Shown piece after piece: positions 6,139 to 7,569 of a stretch of DNA of 7,569 nucleotides. The stretch's first letter is position 1, and each line of letters opens with the position of its first letter. The stretch lies in assembly GCA_029863735.1 (NCBI GenBank), contig JAOTUT010000063.1, forward strand, positions 1-7,569, in the 5' to 3' direction. The notes beneath the pieces were generated by a model. The model ran no database searches, was not told the DNA's origin, and was given only the letters and a program-made list of their open reading frames with translations. The DNA is from Ignavibacteria bacterium (lineage in GTDB: Bacteria > Bacteroidota > Ignavibacteria > Ignavibacteriales > Ignavibacteriaceae). The position numbers were made by a program, and so were the translations under genes.

Positions 6139-7566
6139 ATGATAAAAAATCTTTTGTACGCAACTATTCTGTTTTGTATTTCAGCTGGAAGCCTGAATGC
6201 ACAATTTACACTTCAGAATGCTTTTCCGAATTTAACATTCTCCAGTCCGGTTTTTTTAACACACGCCGGCGATGGTACAGACAGAATCTTTGTTGTTGAA
6301 CAGGCAGGAAGAATCAAAGTATTTCCGAATTCTTCAAATGCATTATTAGCTAAAGAATTTTTGAATATCACTGACCGTGTTTCATCGGGTGGTGAGAAAG
6401 GCCTGCTGGGATTGGCTTTTCATCCGGACTACGAAACAAATGGATACTTCTATGTTAACTATACTAATGCAACCAGTACCGTCATTTCAAGATTTCAAGT
6501 TACTTCTAATCCAGATTCTGCCGATAAAAACAGCGAGTTTCAGTTACTGACATTTACTCAGCCATTTCCAAATCACAATGGTGGCTGGATAGGATTCGGA
6601 CCAAACGATGGCTATCTCTATATAGCTACAGGTGATGGTGGTTCTGGTGGTGATCCGCAAAACAACGGTCAAAGCATTAATACTTTGCTTGGGAAGATTC
6701 TACGAATTGATGTTGATGGGGGTACGCCTTATGCCATACCAGCAACAAATCCTTTTTATGACAGCACCGGCAATGTTAGAAAAGAAATTTATGCGTGGGG
6801 GATGAGAAATCCTTGGCGTTGCAGCTTTGACCCGGTGACCGGCTGGTTGTGGGCTGGAGACGTGGGACAAAATGCCTGGGAAGAAATCGATGTAGTAGAA
6901 AATGGAAAGAATTACGGCTGGAGATGTTATGAAGGAACCCATACTTACAATACTTCAGGATGTAATTATCCTGAGTATATTAATCCAATCTGGGAGTATG
7001 GTCATAGTCCTGAATGTTCTATTACAGGCGGCTATGTTTACAGAGGACCAACTGTGCCAGAGTTGGAAGGTAAATACATTTATGGTGATTATTGTTCAAG
7101 TAAAATTTGGTCTCTGGAATATGATGGCATAACTCCACCAGTAAATCAGTATTTGTTAAATGCAACCGGTTCGCTTACCTCATTTGGTGTGGACCAGCAG
7201 AATGAATTATATCTTACATCCTTTAATGGAAATGTTTATCGTTTTGCACCAACCGTTACTTCGGTTGAAAATGAAGCTACAGTAAATGATTATTCACTTG
7301 AACAGAATTATCCGAATCCTTTTAATCCTGCCACTATCATTAAGTATAATCTTCCTGAAGACAGTGAAGTAACAATAAGAATTTATGATTCTCTTGGAAA
7401 GGAGATTGATTCAATTACAACCGGGTTCCAGCAAAAAGGAACTTATAAGAAAACCTGGAGTGCAGAGGGATTTGCATCAGGAGTTTACTATGTTAAGATG
7501 AATGCACAATCTCTATCCTCCGATAAAACATTTTCAAGCGTGATTAAAATGCTTTATGTGAAATAG
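6139..7566 (+). CDS. Secreted PQQ-dependent sugar dehydrogenase-like protein with T9SS C-terminal sorting domain (475 aa)
   Basis: The product is a six-bladed beta-propeller of the soluble glucose/sorbosone dehydrogenase family, which oxidises sugars outside the cytoplasm with PQQ and calcium. A signal peptide is clear: MIKN, then a hydrophobic stretch ending SLNA, with likely cleavage before QFT. Family motifs are GEKGLLGLAFHPDY, PNHNGGWIGFGPNDGYLYIATGDGG (H146 as candidate catalytic base), GMRNPWR (R223) and YIYGDYC. The exported part has four cysteines (263, 275, 293, 319), enough for two disulfides. Residues from about 385 form the sorting domain: YSLEQNYPNPFNP, a beta-sandwich, GVYYVKM, and a final KMLYVK. 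This directs export through the type IX system and often surface attachment. The gene starts two bases after the GH13 stop with a good ribosome-binding site, so co-transcription is likely. Dehydrogenase activity and substrate are inferred from family; some members use other sugars or have lost PQQ binding. Confidence 0.9.
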   Translation: MIKNLLYATILFCISAGSLNAQFTLQNAFPNLTFSSPVFLTHAGDGTDRIFVVEQAGRIKVFPNSSNALLAKEFLNITDRVSSGGEKGLLGLAFHPDYETNGYFYVNYTNATSTVISRFQVTSNPDSADKNSEFQLLTFTQPFPNHNGGWIGFGPNDGYLYIATGDGGSGGDPQNNGQSINTLLGKILRIDVDGGTPYAIPATNPFYDSTGNVRKEIYAWGMRNPWRCSFDPVTGWLWAGDVGQNAWEEIDVVENGKNYGWRCYEGTHTYNTSGCNYPEYINPIWEYGHSPECSITGGYVYRGPTVPELEGKYIYGDYCSSKIWSLEYDGITPPVNQYLLNATGSLTSFGVDQQNELYLTSFNGNVYRFAPTVTSVENEATVNDYSLEQNYPNPFNPATIIKYNLPEDSEVTIRIYDSLGKEIDSITTGFQQKGTYKKTWSAEGFASGVYYVKMNAQSLSSDKTFSSVIKMLYVK

Positions 7567-7569
7567 AAC

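Overview
The window is AT-rich, gene-dense bacterial DNA with all genes on the + strand. It most resembles the Ignavibacteria/Bacteroidota side of the FCB group. The evidence is a secreted enzyme ending in a type IX secretion (T9SS) C-terminal sorting domain with the 'YSLEQNYPNPFNP' motif usual in Ignavibacteria, a signal peptide ending in 'NAQ', one Bacteroidota-like promoter box (TAnnTTTG), and dispersed 'GTCATTGCGAG...CGAAGCAATC' repeats of a kind seen in these genomes. The lineage is inferred from these traits; no search was run.

Layout. Positions 2-640 hold the 3' part of a class I glutamine amidotransferase-like gene (Cys-His-Glu triad visible), cut by the window edge. Positions 652-1087 hold a compact repeat-bounded unit: a 95-residue GIY-YIG nuclease gene between oppositely oriented copies of a hairpin-forming repeat, with a third, diverged copy whose stem bases have changed in a compensating way. 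Positions 1103-2314 encode an ATP-grasp-like conserved protein of unknown substrate. Its C-terminal part contains an apparent in-frame palindromic insertion encoding about 11 residues. A 135-base gap with a possible promoter follows. Positions 2450-6136 encode a 1228-residue cytoplasmic GH13 (alpha-amylase family) protein with long helical extensions on both sides of the catalytic barrel. Positions 6139-7566 encode an exported PQQ-dependent sugar dehydrogenase-like protein, starting 2 bases after the GH13 stop.

How the genes may fit together. The amidotransferase and the ATP-grasp protein would make a plausible ligase/amidation pair, with the GIY-YIG unit inserted between them. The GH13 and sugar dehydrogenase genes look like one transcription unit concerned with alpha-glucan or sugar metabolism, although the first product appears cytoplasmic and the second exported. 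The most unusual features are the GIY-YIG/inverted-repeat unit and the protein-coding palindrome. Both suggest small repeat elements actively reshaping this genome. No CRISPR array, tRNA, rRNA, prophage or classical insertion sequence was seen.
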